Below are positions 11,469 through 23,602 of a stretch of 64,000 nucleotides of DNA, piece by piece. A program made the translations under genes and the position numbers. The notes under the pieces are model-generated. The model had not been told where the DNA came from. It saw only the letters and a list, made by a program, of their open reading frames with translations, and did no database searches. The stretch is taken from positions 186,001 through 250,000 of the forward strand of contig NGZR01000005.1 in assembly GCA_002197995.1 (NCBI GenBank), read 5' to 3'. Origin of the DNA: Gaeumannomyces sp. JS-464 (taxonomy: Eukaryota > Ascomycota > Sordariomycetes > Magnaporthales > Magnaporthaceae). Numbering within the stretch: position 1 is the stretch's first letter; each line of letters begins with the position of its first letter.

Positions 11469-13479
11469 ATGGGCTGCCATCCGCCGCTAGCCGCTGCGGC
11501 CCCGCTGAGAGTCCTGCGGGTTCCCTCGCGGCCGGCGCAAGCCGCCGCCCTCCCCTCAAGCACCAACGCTGTCGCATACCTTGCACGAGGTGTTTCCGGA
11601 CGGCCACCGGCGCCGCCGTTCCTACTTCTGCCTCCTCGGCCGCTAGCTTTTGGCCCACGCGACCTGTGCCACTTGCGCCCGCGCCGGGACCCGCCGCCTC
11701 CAAGTCGATCCTGAAAACCCCGCCGTCCAAGTCCCTTCTCCACACTACCAGGCGGCCTGCCTCGCGACTGATTCTTCCCGCAGTATTCTGTGCGGGCCAG
11801 AGGAGGCAAGCGAGCAGTAGTGTGGCCGCGTCTACGGTCGAAAATGGTGCGTCTGTCTTGCCTCATCGCTCTTGCGCCGCCTCTCCCATGTCTCCTCCAG
11901 AGCCCCTCCCTAATGACCTCTCCAACACACACAGTCAACAAGGATGACATCGGTCCAATGCAGGAGTACGACCGGCGCGTCTACGAGGGGCTGCTGCGTG
12001 ACGATGAACACCAACGAGGTATGTACTTTGGGCCCTCTCTCGCGTTCCCTGTCCGCTCGCTGCTTGCCGTTCTCTCCCTCTGCAGACCCTGATCTTCTTC
12101 TCCCCCAGGCATAATAGGTAGTCTCCAGCACCTTCACGACGAGCTGCGCCACTACCGTGCCCGGCCAGTTGAGCATCCGTCCCTCGCCTCGCTTCTGGAA
12201 CCGCCCAGGAAGTCCCTCTTCGGCAGCCTCTTCGGGGCGGGGGCAATAAGAGGGCGGCGCTCAAGGACATACCTGCGGACCTGCCACGCGGGCTGTACCT
12301 GTACGGCGACGTGGGTTCGGGCAAGACGATGCTGATGGACCTCTTTTACGACACACTCCCGGCCAGCGTGAGGTCCAAGACGCGAATTCACTTCCACAAC
12401 TTCATGCAGGACGTGCACAAGAGGCTCCACAAGATGAAGATGCAGCACGGCAACGACATCGACGCCGTGCCTTTCGTGGCCGCCGACATCGCGCAGCAGG
12501 GCAACGTCTTGTGCTTCGACGAGTTCCAGTGCACCGACGTCGCCGACGCCATGATCCTGCGCCGCCTGCTCGAGTCGCTCATGTCGCACGGCGTCGTGCT
12601 CATCACCACCTCGAACCGCCACCCCGACGAGCTGTACAAGAACGGCGTCCAGCGGCAGTCGTTTATCCCTGCCATACAGCTGCTCAAGAACCGCCTGCAC
12701 GTTATTAATCTCGACTCGTCCACCGACTACCGCAAGATCCCCCGCCCGCCATCAGGAGTCTACCACTCCCCGCTCGACAACCACGCGCACTCGCACGCAG
12801 AGAAGTGGTTCCGCTTCCTGGGCGATCCGGACGAGCCCGAGCCCCACCCAGAGATGCACACGGTCTGGGGCCGCAAGATTTACGTGCCCCGTGTCAGCGG
12901 CCGCGCCGCCTGGTTCACATTTGACGAGCTGATCGGCCGCCCAACGGGCGCCGCCGACTACATTGAGCTCGTGCGCAACTACGACGCCTTCATTGTCACC
13001 GACGTGTCCGGGATGACGTACCGCCAACGCGACCTCGCCCGCCGCTTCATCACCTTTATAGACGCCGTTTACGAGGGACAGGCGAAGCTGGTGCTGACCA
13101 CGGCCGTGCCGCTTTCGGAGCTGTTTGTATCGCGCCAGGAGATGCGCGAGTCCATGGCCGCCGCGCGCGAGAAGGAGGGCGCCGGGGTGGCCAAGACCAG
13201 CAGCAGGACGACGTGCGGTTGAGCGACGACGAGGTCGACGACGCCATGGGCCACATGATGGAGGACCTGGACCACAACGTCGAGAAGCTCAAGGCGGCGT
13301 CCAGCCTGTTCTCGGGCGACGAGGAGGCCTTCGCCTTTGCGCGCGCCCTCTCGCGCCTCAGCCACATGGGCAGCCGCGAGTGGGTCGAGCGCGGCATGGG
13401 ACTCGAGAGCCAGGGCGGCAAGAAGGAGCGCGACACGTGGGCCAAGGTCCGCAGCAAGCAGATGGAGGACAGCATGTGA
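11469..13479 (+). CDS. AFG1: AFG1/LACE1-type mitochondrial AAA ATPase
   Basis: ATPase that, in yeast, sits in the mitochondrial inner membrane and helps degrade unassembled respiratory-chain subunits. Recognisable exons end at 11846, span 11935-12018 and resume at 12109. They give a basic presequence-like N-terminus, EYDRRVYEGLLRDDEHQR, then SLQHLHDELRHY. Walker A is GDVGSGKT (near 12305) and Walker B is LCFDEFQ (near 12512), followed by the TSNRHPDELY block. The frame changes at G5 12239-12243 and again at G4 13184-13187. Each is the equivalent of one missing base, and both sides match the family. The start is unresolved: the ATG at 11469 is in a third frame relative to the exon ending at 11846, so another lesion or another start is possible. 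The total length suits the family. Confidence 0.88.
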
Positions 13480-14736
13480 TGCGCGGCGTGCGTTGGCTTT
13501 TTCTTCTCGTGGGTCGATTCGCTTTTGCGCCATCTATCCTGCATCCAGCTCCAGGAAACTGCATATATAATCATCGGTACATAACATTTTTGGCTTGCAT
13601 AGTTTTACTGCTTGATACAGACCCCCATAATCTACTTACCCGTCTAGTTTAGCCGTCGTTTGGCAAGACCTTTCGAATACCCTTGGATACTTGCTCTGTC
13701 GACTGGCTATTAGACGTTTTCTAGGATACTAGATAAACATGCAGCTTGGGATTGGCATGTTTGGACACGCGAACAAAAACCAACCCACCCTCTAGGTACG
13801 ACGGGATGATGTGGCTGTAGCCCTTGCAAACGATTGACAGGAAACGTTACTTGGCCCGAGAGGTTGGCGCGCAGCAGCCATCAGGATCGCCGGGGCTCTC
13901 TACCATGGTGGCCGTTCCAGCTGCCGTCGCCGAGCCCATCGTCTCGTTGGGGTCGGTCGGGTCGTGCGGCTTCGCGGCCAGGTGGTCGAGCACATAATGC
14001 CTAGCCGGAGGTAGCCGACACGATGGAGGTAGCGGGTGTGGTAGTCGGGCACCAGCTTCGTCGGCCGTGTTGCTGGCGTAAATGCGGCCGAATTAATCGT
14101 GGGCTTGTTGGGCGCGAGATGAGTTGCTCCACTGTCGGTCGCATTTAGAAATGCAAACCGAGCAACGCTCCCTCACAGATAGAATAATCGCCCGCTTGGA
14201 GCGAGGCGTTGGAGCCAAAGGCGATTTACCGCGTTGCGTTGCAACCGAGATTCCATGTGTCGTCCCCGCTACATCTCCGGTCTCAACTAGGTCCCTTCAG
14301 TTTCCTCTTCGACAGCAGCGCCGGCACAGGCCGTCAGCCACTTCCCATACGGCTAAAGCGACTTTGCGATTTCAAGATCCATAGAACACGATCAGGATTG
14401 CCCCTACGACTGAGAATCAGACACTATGAAACCCCAATTTTTTTTATTCCATTTTATTCGTAGATACAGCCTTTGAAATGGCAACTGCCCAAGCCGGGAA
14501 CCGTCAGCTCAGCAGGATATATAGGACCTGAGGCCGTGGCCAAGATCGGCAAGCCAGCCACTCGACGAATCCCGCCGCGGGCTTGAAAAAAGAGGTTCCT
14601 GTGCACCTAGCACATACTGTATATAACCGATCCTCCCGTTTTTTTCTTCCATGCATAGGCTCTGAGGTGAGAGTTTTGAACATCAATCGTGTAATCATTG
14701 CGAGTAGAGGCAAGCAGGCTTGCACGGCCTCGGCTC
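13480..14736. other. Convergent 3' spacer, no gene seen
   Basis: Lies between the ends of the AFG1-like gene (+) and the DUF1295 gene (-). It is partly A+T-rich with TATATA stretches near 13563 and 14520. No protein or RNA gene is supported. Confidence 0.5.
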
Positions 14737-15626
14737 TTAGTAAACGCCGGGCAGCAGCGCCCACTTAACGTCCTTCTTGTACCTGGACCACGAATCGCGG
14801 TACTTGCGGCTCATGTAGGCGTCCATCTCGACGGTGCCCCTGGTGACGAAGGACCAGGCGTTGAAGGCGGCGGTGAGAGCACCGGGGATCCAGCCGCCGG
14901 CAGCCAGGGTGAAGCCGGTGCGCCACAGGGCGTAGCCGGTGTAGTTGATGTGGCGGGCCACGCCCCACAGGCCCTTGCGGCAGATGCGGCCCTTGTTCTC
15001 GGGCCTGGACTTGAAGCGGCGGCGCTGCACCTCAGAGACCAGCTCGAGGCCCATGCCGACGACGTACAGGCCGAGGCCGACGGCCATCTGCACGGGCACG
15101 TAGAACTTGCCGCCCAGCTTGGGGTGGTTCACGGGGATGAAGGGCCCCGAGATGGAGGTGGAGGTGACGGCGGCGACCAGCAGCAGCGAGTTGATGCTGT
15201 TGAAGAAGCTGTTGAAGCCCGCCACGACGGCGGCGGCGGGCGGGCGGAACTCCTCGAGCGAGATGCCGACGACCCAGACGGCGTGCTTGGCGGTGGCGCC
15301 AGCGGCCATGGCCAGCAGCACCAGGCCCGGGCGGCTGAGGCGCAGGCGGTCGATGGCGGCGACGCCGGTGCGGGCGACCGTGGTGACGACGGGGCGGGCG
15401 GCGGCGAGGCCCAGGCGGCCCAGCAGCGGGACGGACCAGGCGCCTGACAGGAGCTGGTACTGCAGCGGCAGGTCGAGGGCGCGCAGGGCCAGGAACAGGC
15501 CCGTGCCCGCGGGCGACGGCTTCTTTACGCCGCGCCGGATCAGCTCGAAGGGCTGGGGGAGGGGCCGGCATCGCCGCCCGACGAGGATGAGGACTTGCTG
15601 CTCCGTTTTGAGGTTGGCTTGGGCAT
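14737..15626 (-). CDS. DUF1295 / steroid 5-alpha-reductase-like membrane protein
   Basis: Multi-pass membrane protein of the DUF1295 group, related by fold to steroid 5-alpha-reductases and isoprenylcysteine methyltransferases. It starts at 15626 (MPKPTSKRSS) because this N-terminus is basic and Ser-rich like its relatives. The frame then shifts at G5 15555-15559 on the + strand, equivalent to one missing base, into the main frame. That frame carries GVKKPSPAGTG, several hydrophobic helices, and the diagnostic C-terminal block GLWGVARHINYTGYALW, and ends KWALLPGVY. About 296 aa if one base is allowed for. The substrate is unknown; naming it a sterol enzyme would be inference. Confidence 0.82.
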
Positions 15627-16165
15627 GGCGGCGGCGAGGACGGGCTGGGCCGGTCACTGTTCAGCGGGTGAGGTGAGAGCAGGCAGGGCTGGCCGGCGCG
15701 TGGGGGAGGCAGACAGCAGGAACGCCCGCCTTTTAAACGGCGCCATGGAATAGTCGGTCGGGGCGGGCAATGGAGGGGCACAGCGGCTCAGGGGGAACAA
15801 GCTGCACAAACCAGGCTGCACGGATGGCTTCCTGTGGAGACGATTGACGTGTCTGGGTGGGCTGCGGGACGGGCCAATCAGGCGTCAGGGCCGCCGACGG
15901 GTGTGGTGCAGACTGTGCTGCAGGGCGCACGAGCCGCTGGCTGTCGAGTTGGCGGCGTCACGCCTCACTCCAACAACTCCGCGAGTCGTTGGGCCTCCTG
16001 GACTTGGCCATTCCGCCCTTCATTCCCCACCAGCCCCCTTCTCCAACCGTCTCCATCATCCCCCATCCGTCATCCGCCCCGTCCATCCCATCAACCACAA
16101 CAAGCTTCGGGAACAAGATCAGACCATAAACCTACGCTTTCGCACTGTCTGTTTACTCCCCAACC
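15627..16165. other. Divergent promoter region
   Basis: About 540 bp between the starts of the DUF1295 gene (-) and the aminopeptidase gene (+). A pyrimidine- and C-rich leader (15990-16165) precedes the aminopeptidase ATG. No TATA box was recognised on either side. Confidence 0.5.
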
Positions 16166-17441
16166 ATGAAGGCGTCGACGTCCATCCTCGCGCTGCTGCT
16201 GCCGGGCATCAGCGCGCGCTTCGTCCAGGAGACAGAGGCCGACCACGTCCAACTGCACCCCGAGGTTGCCGAGGCTGAGTGGTTCCACATCGAGCTGGCT
16301 CCGGGCGACACGAGATGGGTGACTGAGGAGGAGAAGTGGGAGCTGCGCCGGGTACGTTGACGTTTTTGATGTAGCCAGCGCCAACCCAAAGAGACCGAGT
16401 GCTGACACCCGACAAACCCGACAACAGAACGGCCAGCGCTTTATGGACATCACCGACACCCCCGACCTCGGCGCCCTCCGCACCCGCCGCACCGCCGTCT
16501 TCCCCCAGAAGACCACCCAGCAGGACGCCATCAAGCCGCTCCTCAAGGACCTGGACAAGTCGCACATGAAGGCCCACCTCGAGAAGCTGACCAGCTTCCA
16601 CACGCGCTACTACAAGTCCGAGACGGGCCGCCAGTCGTCCGAGTGGCTGCTGTCCGAGGTCAACAAGACCATCGCCGACGCCGGCGCCCACGCCCACGGC
16701 GTCCGCGTCGAGCACTTCAAGCACTCGTGGGGCCAGAACTCCATCATCGCCACCATCCCTGGCCGCTCCAAGTCCACCGTCGTCGTCGGCGCCCACCAGG
16801 ACAGCATCAACCTGTGGCTGCCCTCCATCCTGGCCGCTCCCGGCGCTGACGACGACGGCAGCGGCACCGTCACCATCCTCGAGGCCCTGCGCGTCCTGCT
16901 GCAGAGCGACGACTTCGCCAAGGGCAAGCTCCACAACACGGTCGAGTTCCACTGGTACAGCGCCGAGGAGGGCGGCCTGCTGGGCAGCCAGGCCATCTTC
17001 TCGGCATACGAGAAGCAGCACCGCGACGTCAAGGCCATGCTCCAGCAGGACATGACGGGCTTCGTCCAGCGCACCGTCGACGCCGGCAAGCCCGAGAGCG
17101 TCGGCGTCATCGTCGACTACGTCGACCCGGCCCTGACCGACTTCATCAAGAAGATCATCGTCGAGTACTGCGCCATCCCCTTCGTCGAGACCAAGTGCGG
17201 CTATGCCTGCAGCGACCACGCCTCGGCGTCCAAGGCCGGCTACCCGTCCGCTTTCGTCATCGAGTCGGCCTTTGAGCTGTCCGACGACCACATCCACTCC
17301 ACCGACGACCTTATCAAGTACCTCAGCTTCGACCACATGCTGCAGCACGCCCGCATGACCCTGGCATTTGTCTACGAGCTGGCCTCGACCGACTTTGCCA
17401 AGCTCGAGGCTGCCGACGTTGACAGCATCGGCGAGCTGTAA
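16166..17441 (+). CDS. Secreted M28 leucine aminopeptidase
   Basis: Zinc exopeptidase removing N-terminal residues from peptides outside the cell. Exons 16166-16351 and 16428-17441 give 399 aa. Residues 1-17 are a signal peptide ([17 protein letters not shown]). An inhibitory pro-segment probably follows up to about residue 85. Metal and catalytic residues are visible in order: His in VVVGAHQDS, Asp in GADDDGSG, Glu-Glu in [10 protein letters not shown], Asp in QQDMTGF and His in DDHIHSTDD. The Cys pair in [10 protein letters not shown] is typical of the fungal LAP1 (M28E) group, and length is normal. No frame break was found, so this gene is an internal control for sequence quality. Confidence 0.93.
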
Positions 17442-17743
17442 ACAGCTTTACTCTCTATCTGTTCTTGCCTTTCTCTCATTCTTGGCTATATAGACCGTGC
17501 AATAGGAGCCCCTACACGAGCGTCGGTGCCTTTGCTAGACGGCTGGTATAGGTAGTATTATTGAAGCTATTGGTTCGAAGAGCGCGAGGCAGCTACCAGC
17601 AGCCTGGATAGCATCATGCAGTTTCCTGGGAGCCAGGCGGCCTACCCCTAGAGATTTGACAGTACTGGTATAAATTGAGAAACAATTTCCTAGTGCAGCC
17701 CCGGCCTGCTGCGCAGATGCTAATGTGACACCTGATCCTGTCT
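17442..17743. other. Convergent 3' spacer
   Basis: About 300 bp between the ends of the aminopeptidase (+) and tyrosinase (-) genes, relatively A+T-rich. No feature seen. Confidence 0.5.
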
Positions 17744-19042
17744 TTACACGTAATCATAGCACAGATAACCTCCCTGGATGTCCATGACGTTCCCCACCGT
17801 CGCGTCCGGTATGATGCCGAGCGAGGTCATGATGTGCGACAGGGTCGTGACGTTGGCGGGGTCGCCCCTTGCCGGATCGGGCGTCACGGCCAACATCTCG
17901 GCTGTTGGCTTCCCCCACATCTTTGACTCCTCCTCGATCCCGCCGGGGAACTCGAGGAAGCCGGTGGCCGGGTCCTGGGCGTTGGGACCGCCCATGGCCG
18001 TCAGCCGGACAGCCGGGTCCTTGGCCTGCCAGCCCCACCACATCTTGTCGACAAAGCCGTGGTGCAGGATAAAGATGGGGTCGCCGGGGGATGTGATGGA
18101 GTCTCCGTTCTAGACAAACACAGAGAGTGACGGTCTGAGTTGCTCTTCTTCTTCTTGGCAAAAGCATACAAGCCGTGAGAAAAGGGAAGAACCCCTGAAA
18201 CTCACCATCATGGCGAGGGCGATGTGTCCCGTCAGGTGCGGCCCGTTGTAGACGCGCACCCACATGTCCTCGTACGTGTCGGGCGCGACGGCGGCGGCCA
18301 CCTGGGCGGCGCCGCAGCCGGCGCTGAGGAAGTTTGTGACCTTGCGGTTGACGCAGGGGGCTGGGACGCGAACCCGGGACCGATGCTGACGGTCGCGTTG
18401 ACAAAGGGCCCGTCGGGCACGCAGCTCTGCGCGCCTTTGCCGTCGCTCGCCGCCGAAGCCGAGCGTGGGGTGGAAGACGGGGGACTTGAGGAAGTGGCCC
18501 GCATCCAGGGTCTCGTCCCAGTATCTAAGGTCCCGGGTGTAAGTCAATGTTTGGAAACGAGAACACCGCCCAGACAGGTAAGGCGAGTGGGTGGACCTAC
18601 GGCAGCCCCCCGCTGTACCCGCACTCGTTCAGCAGGAACTCGTGGGCGTGCAGAAAGTAGCGGTGGTAGGGCAGGAAGGTGCCGGTGCTGTGGATCTGCA
18701 GGGCGTGGATCTGGTGCAGGCCCACGGAGCTCGTCCCAGCGCGTCTTGGCGCATCGCCGGCCAGCTTGGCCGGCGACGTCATGACGCACACCTCGGCGGC
18801 CAGGTAGGCGGTCTTGTCCTTGTCGGTCATGGAGTGCCTGTCGTCGGGGCGGGGGTTGGTTAGCTCTAATTTCCGGCATGGGCTGGGCTGTGTGTGTTTG
18901 GTGTGCAAGCTCGAGGCCCGTGCCATGGCATCCGCTTGGTTACTCTTGCGCATTTGCCATCCCTTGCTGGCGTTGGCGCCGGCGACACGGGCGGGATGGT
19001 AAATGCGAGACACGCCCACTTCAACAGGTCCGGACCGCGCAT
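17744..19042 (-). CDS. Secreted tyrosinase (type-3 copper oxidase)
   Basis: Oxidises phenols to quinones using two coppers. Exons on the minus strand are 19042-18924, 18837-18601, 18524-18206 and 18109-17744. The N-terminus carries a probable signal peptide, then KCARVTKRMPW. The CuA histidines lie in LHQIHALQIHSTGTF and PYHRYFLHAHE. CuB lies in YNGPHLTGHIA and DPIFILHHGFVDKMWW. The C-terminus is short, ending YLCYDYV, with no large pro-domain. Intron 1 (18923-18838) joins in phase only with a GC donor. The frame is open throughout, but two segments (about 18752-18728 and 18448-18361) match the family only in another frame: KTRWDEL, and CVPDGPFVNATVSIGP. The gene thus holds two pairs of compensating one-base shifts, one member being G5 18356-18360. 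Whether these are errors or decay is undecided. Confidence 0.85.
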
Positions 19043-20034
19043 CTTGGGAGATCGAGTGGTTTGACCCAGGCGCGATGGCCTGCAGGGGCCTTCGACCTGG
19101 CTGCAGGGAGGCTTTATACGACATCTGGCAGGAGGCGTCAATACTGTTTTCCATCTGGCAGGCGGGCGACCACCACTATAAGCATGGTAATATGCTGGCC
19201 CGGTTGAACGCGAGATTCCATTCTATTGCCCGCTCATCAGTGGCCCGTCTGCTAGCGTCTATATTACCCAACGCGCGGCTCCAAAAAGATGGGGGGCATC
19301 CCCCGGATTGTCAGTTGCATCGGGTAAGAAGTCGGATCGGCATATCGAGGTCGTAAGCGAGGGAGGACCCGAAGAGATCTTCTGCTGTGACTTTGTGTAA
19401 TATCGTGAGGGAAATATGGAGGATTCGGCGGCTAGCTCCAACCGGGAAGCCAGCCCCTGACGGAATCCTCGCACGATTCCTGATATTGTTTGGCGCCAGC
19501 TAGCAGGGGGTTTCTTGGCGTCGCCGACCTTGGTTTCTTGGCCATGCGTGTGTCAGCTCCTCGCCGCCGGCCGCATTGCCATGACCTTATCGGGCTAGAA
19601 CACTGACTCCTGGATTTCGTCGCTGCCAGCACCGCCGCGCCGTTACAGGAGAGGAATATCTTGGCTATGGGGCCGCTGATGGGGCTCCACGCTATCCCAG
19701 GGACAATGGCACCGCCTCTGTTCCCCATCGGAAATGCGATGGAAATTGCCTACGGCAGACGCCAAGCGCCAGATGCCCGTCACCGACGACGTCTGGACCG
19801 TTGACGACATGCTCTACCAGGCCGTGGTCACGTTCCCCTACCGCGCTACCCCACCCCTCGCTCGGGATCCAACTTGTCGAGGATATGCCGTCCCGAGGTC
19901 CGGTAGTCAGGCGATAACAATATGCACACCGTTGCGGTTGACCCTGGGGATCTGATGGGTGGCGGCGCGCCTCCTAGTCCTGACGGCTGCGCAAAGGTCG
20001 CCGGTGGTGCTGCCGCCAAAGACCAGGTGCCGTG

Positions 20035-20049
20035 CCCCCCCCCCCCCCC
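20035..20049 (+). repeat. C15 homopolymer
   Basis: Fifteen consecutive C in non-coding DNA. It is noted because long C runs are kept here while short G/C runs in genes seem to have lost bases. Confidence 0.85.
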
Positions 20050-20469
20050 TGCCGTGGGCCGAGACTCACAGTGGAGAGGTTCTGGTATGCGCACCTTGGC
20101 CGGAAGCGCGCCGCCTTCGCTGGCGAGGGAGCTTAGCCTAGCCCCCAAGTAGGGGTGGAAGAGGCTGTATGCCCATGAAGATTCCACGGCAAGACAGCCA
20201 TCACCATCGGCGCCTCAGGAGGGCGGCGGAGAGCCGCCGCGAGCAGTGCGCTCCCACCCGATGGCCCCGACAAGGCGGCCATGTGTGGATGCTGGGGCTC
20301 GGTGGGGCTCAGTGATCTGTTCCTCGAGATGTATCGCGATGCGTGGTATCCATGTGGCCGCCCGGAAAGGGGCATGATCAGCCCGTCTTTGATGGGTAGC
20401 TGTGGTATTCTCTCTCTGAGAATCATTTTAACGTGGGTTTGACTGCGGCCTCACTGGCCGTTTGCAGGA

Positions 20470-20921
20470 TTGAGATATAACGCGCCGAAGAGCGACGCCG
20501 CCAAAGACAACAGCTGTTCTACGACGATGCCCGACGCATGCTAGACACCCTCAAAGGCAAACGCGCCCAGGAGCAAGCCCGCCGAAGACGAGAAGCGCGT
20601 CCACGGAGTACCGTTATAGTCCCCGAGGATGATCTCGCACGTACAATCGCAAGTATCACGCAATGACGGGCAGACCACCGGGTACAGGCAAAAGCCGCAA
20701 GGCTACGGCCAAGCGACCGTGGAGAGGCGGAAGACGTGCAACGGACACCGTCACCGACCGCTCCCCAGCCAATCCTCTGCCCTCCGCAAACGCGGCCTCC
20801 TCCAGAGCCCACAAGCGATCGACCTTCGCTGCCGCCCGCCCGAAAGCGCTCGCCCGCCTCCTTAGTGGCTGCAGGCAATGTTACAGTGGCGCTAATAGTG
20901 GCTTCGATAGTTCTTGGCTGA
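20470..20921 (+). pseudogene. Possible relic of a charged helical protein
   Basis: A + strand frame reads LFYDDARRMLDTLKGKRAQ, then a run of Arg, then STVIVPEDDLARTIASITQ and a stop. A different frame (20736-20921) continues with Pro/Ser-rich sequence and a short hydrophobic end. The Arg/Gln-rich helix is reminiscent of the tails of transposon or retroelement proteins, but I cannot assign a family. It may be chance. Confidence 0.2.
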
Positions 20922-21112
20922 GTTGGGCAGTGCTAATTGTTCGTAGTCGCCCGCTCGGGGGGGTTTCACTTTCAGCCGCGTTGGACTCTCCTCAAGAAGG
21001 GAGCATTTAGCGTTCCCCTCCAAATCTGTTCCATGAGAAGGGATGTCACTGAGCCCTTCCTATCTAGCTCCTTCTGTGTCAACTCATTTGCCAAACCCTC
21101 AAAGTCAACAAC

Positions 21113-23602
21113 ATGTCGAACCCCTTTCGAGGCGACGATGTCGCCGCTGACATGATCAGCTCGGAAAATCGCTCTGAATTTCGCGAGTACATGACCGAGC
21201 GGATGGCTCTCCTCCACCCGCTATTTGCGGAAATGGAACGCATCGCCGCGACCGGAGACGAGGCGCTCTTCGAGGAGCGTTTCGGCCATTTGTCCCGGCC
21301 ACGGCCGGATCCGAAGGGCAAATGTCTCTTGAAGCCGACCGAAGCTGGAGAACAGTCTCTCTGTGCCATGTGCCAGAAGATGTTTGCGGAAGACTTCGAG
21401 TTGAGCAAGTCCTGGACTGCGACGCTGAAGGAGCGCTATACACACTACAAGGAACTCGAAGATCTGTACCGCTCAGCAACTGGTGACAGCCCCTGCCCGC
21501 TCTGTGCCATGTTGTGGATGCACATTGCTGCCGACTACTGCATCACCATGGAGCCTAAGTTTGATCACACCCAGCGTTGGCACAATAAGCAACCTAGATT
21601 CACATTCGACTACGTCTCGTACTCCGTAGCAAAAGCAGAGGATGGGGAGAACTCGGGCTATCTGCTCAACTTCATCTACGGGGGAAACGAAGCTGATTTC
21701 AGCTACGACGAGGTCCACTCTCTGCAGCTAGCCTTAATTCCCGTAACTAGTACGTCGCCCCCTAATCAGCCAGGAGTCCCGAGCTACTAACTCTAACGTG
21801 TATCAGCTCCTGGTTACGTTTTCCACGAAGGAGATGTTTCGCTCAACACTGGATCAGACTCAACACTTGAGTTTGCCGCCCAGTGCATCCGTCGTTGTGA
21901 AGAATCACACACGAAATGCTCGCCAGGTGCAGTCGAAGGATGGAAGCCAACTCGCCTGGTCGACCTCGGCCCTCTTAACGAACCGGTAGCTCCGAAGCTC
22001 ATCATCACCAAAGACTATGCAGCGGCCATCCCCTTTTATGCCACTCTGAGCCACCGCTGGGGTGGAGACAAGGTGTTCCAGCTGAAGAGGAGCAACCTCG
22101 ACGACCTTAAGCGGGGGATTCCCCTAGACGAGCTCTCCAAGACGTTCCGAGACGCCTTCGTCGCGGCGAAGAAGCTCGGCATCCGCCACATCTGGATCGA
22201 CTCGCTGTGCATCATCCAAGACAACCCAGACGACTGGGCCGCCGAGGCCGGGAAGATGAAAGACGTCTACTCCAATGCGCGGCTCAACCTCTCCGCGACG
22301 GGCGCCGAGACTAGCGACGACGGGCTCTTTGCCGACCGCCCCCGCACTGCCGTCGTCCCTTTCGCCCTGGAACTCACCGCTCCAGCCGACGAGCCATCCA
22401 CAACCACCACCACCACGGCCGCCGCCGCCGCCTGCGCCTGGCAGCCCGGGCGGTACCGCCTCCTCGACCCATCCCTCTGGGCCTTCAACATCTCGCAATC
22501 CCCACTCAACGAGCGCGGCTGGGTGCTGCAAGAGCGCGTCCTCGCACAACGGATCGTTCACTTTGGGGCAGGGCAGCTCTTCTTCGAGTGCCACGAGTGG
22601 GACGCGTGCGAAACCTTCCCCTCCGGGCTACCGGACGGCAAGGCGTTCCGCTGGCGTGCTTTAGGGGCCCCGTCAAATGCGCACTTCAAGCGGCTGGACG
22701 CAACGCTGGACGGCGGCTGGCTGCGCGAGACTAAGTCGATGGGGCGGCTGAAGGCGGATGGGGCCTTCAACGGCTTCGCGCTGTGGGCCGAGCTCGTCGA
22801 GGCGTATTCGATGCTGGCTCTCACTCGCTGGGAGGACAAGCTCGTCGCGTTTGGCGGGATCGCGCGCCTGATGGCGCAGAGGCCTGAGATGCAGGGGGAT
22901 ACGTATCTGGCAGGCTTGTGGCAGAGGCATCTGCCGTACCATATGCTGTGGTCGCGCCGCAAGGACGGCGGGCTGGGCACCGAGCCGATGATGTACATTG
23001 CGCCGTCGTGGTCGTGGGCGTCGGTGCAGGCGCCTGTGACGCTGCATCCTCTAACGGACGGTGAGGGCGAGGAGATCATGATTGATATCCTGGAGGCAGA
23101 GACTTATACGTCAGGTGAGGACGTCACTGGGTCGGTGTTTGGCGGATACATCAAGCTCAGGGGCTTCTTGCGGACCGCCTACTGCGCCGTGTGGATCAAG
23201 GACCCGAGAGCCCAATATCGCGGGAAAATGAGCATCATGGACCGGACCCGGCTTTCCATGGACCTCAAGGGAGAACCGGCGCACATCATTGTCTGGCCGG
23301 ACGAGACGGACATGTTTGGCCTAGAGGACAGTATGCGTAGGAGGGTGTACTGCCTACCGATACAGATGTGGCAAAACGACAAGGGGGACCGTTGCACGGA
23401 GGGCTTGATTCTTGAGGAGACGGACTTCGACCCGGATGCGTTCAAGAGGATGGGCAAGTTCAAGATCGCCGTTGGGGAGAAGAGTGGGCATCGGGAGTTC
23501 TACACAGTTGGGGACGATGTGTGGGAGACCGCGGGTGGCCGTGCGAAGACGGTGATGGAGAAGGCTGCCCCTTTCAGCGAGAGGGCCATCACGTTGATCT
23601 AG
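21113..23602 (+). CDS. HET-domain protein (intact)
   Basis: Heterokaryon-incompatibility family protein; in known cases these control self/non-self recognition and cell death after hyphal fusion. Exons 21113-21749 and 21807-23602, with a 57 nt intron carrying CTAAC and CAG, give 810 aa. The N-terminal third is cysteine-dotted (CAMCQKMF, CPLCAMLW), a possible zinc module. The HET domain follows at about 295-450: TLSHRWGG, IRHIWIDSLCIIQDNPDDW and VYSNARLNLSATGAE. The C-terminal half has the LNERGWVLQERVLAQRIVHF block typical of this subgroup. No NACHT, WD or prion motif is seen. Unlike the two HET genes at 53-60 kb, this one has no lesion. Confidence 0.92.

Larger units (their letters stand above)
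19043..21112. other. Gene-poor spacer with weak relics
   Basis: About 2 kb between the tyrosinase and the first HET gene. It contains a C15 run at 20035-20049 and a charged open stretch at about 20470-20640 (listed separately). Another coding-like stretch at about 19740-19850 includes VTDDVWTVDDMLYQAVVTF. None forms a gene. Confidence 0.45.

Noticed and set aside
16209..17348. 379-codon minus-strand frame opposite the aminopeptidase
   Set aside because: Same antisense shadow effect; the + strand carries full M28 motifs.
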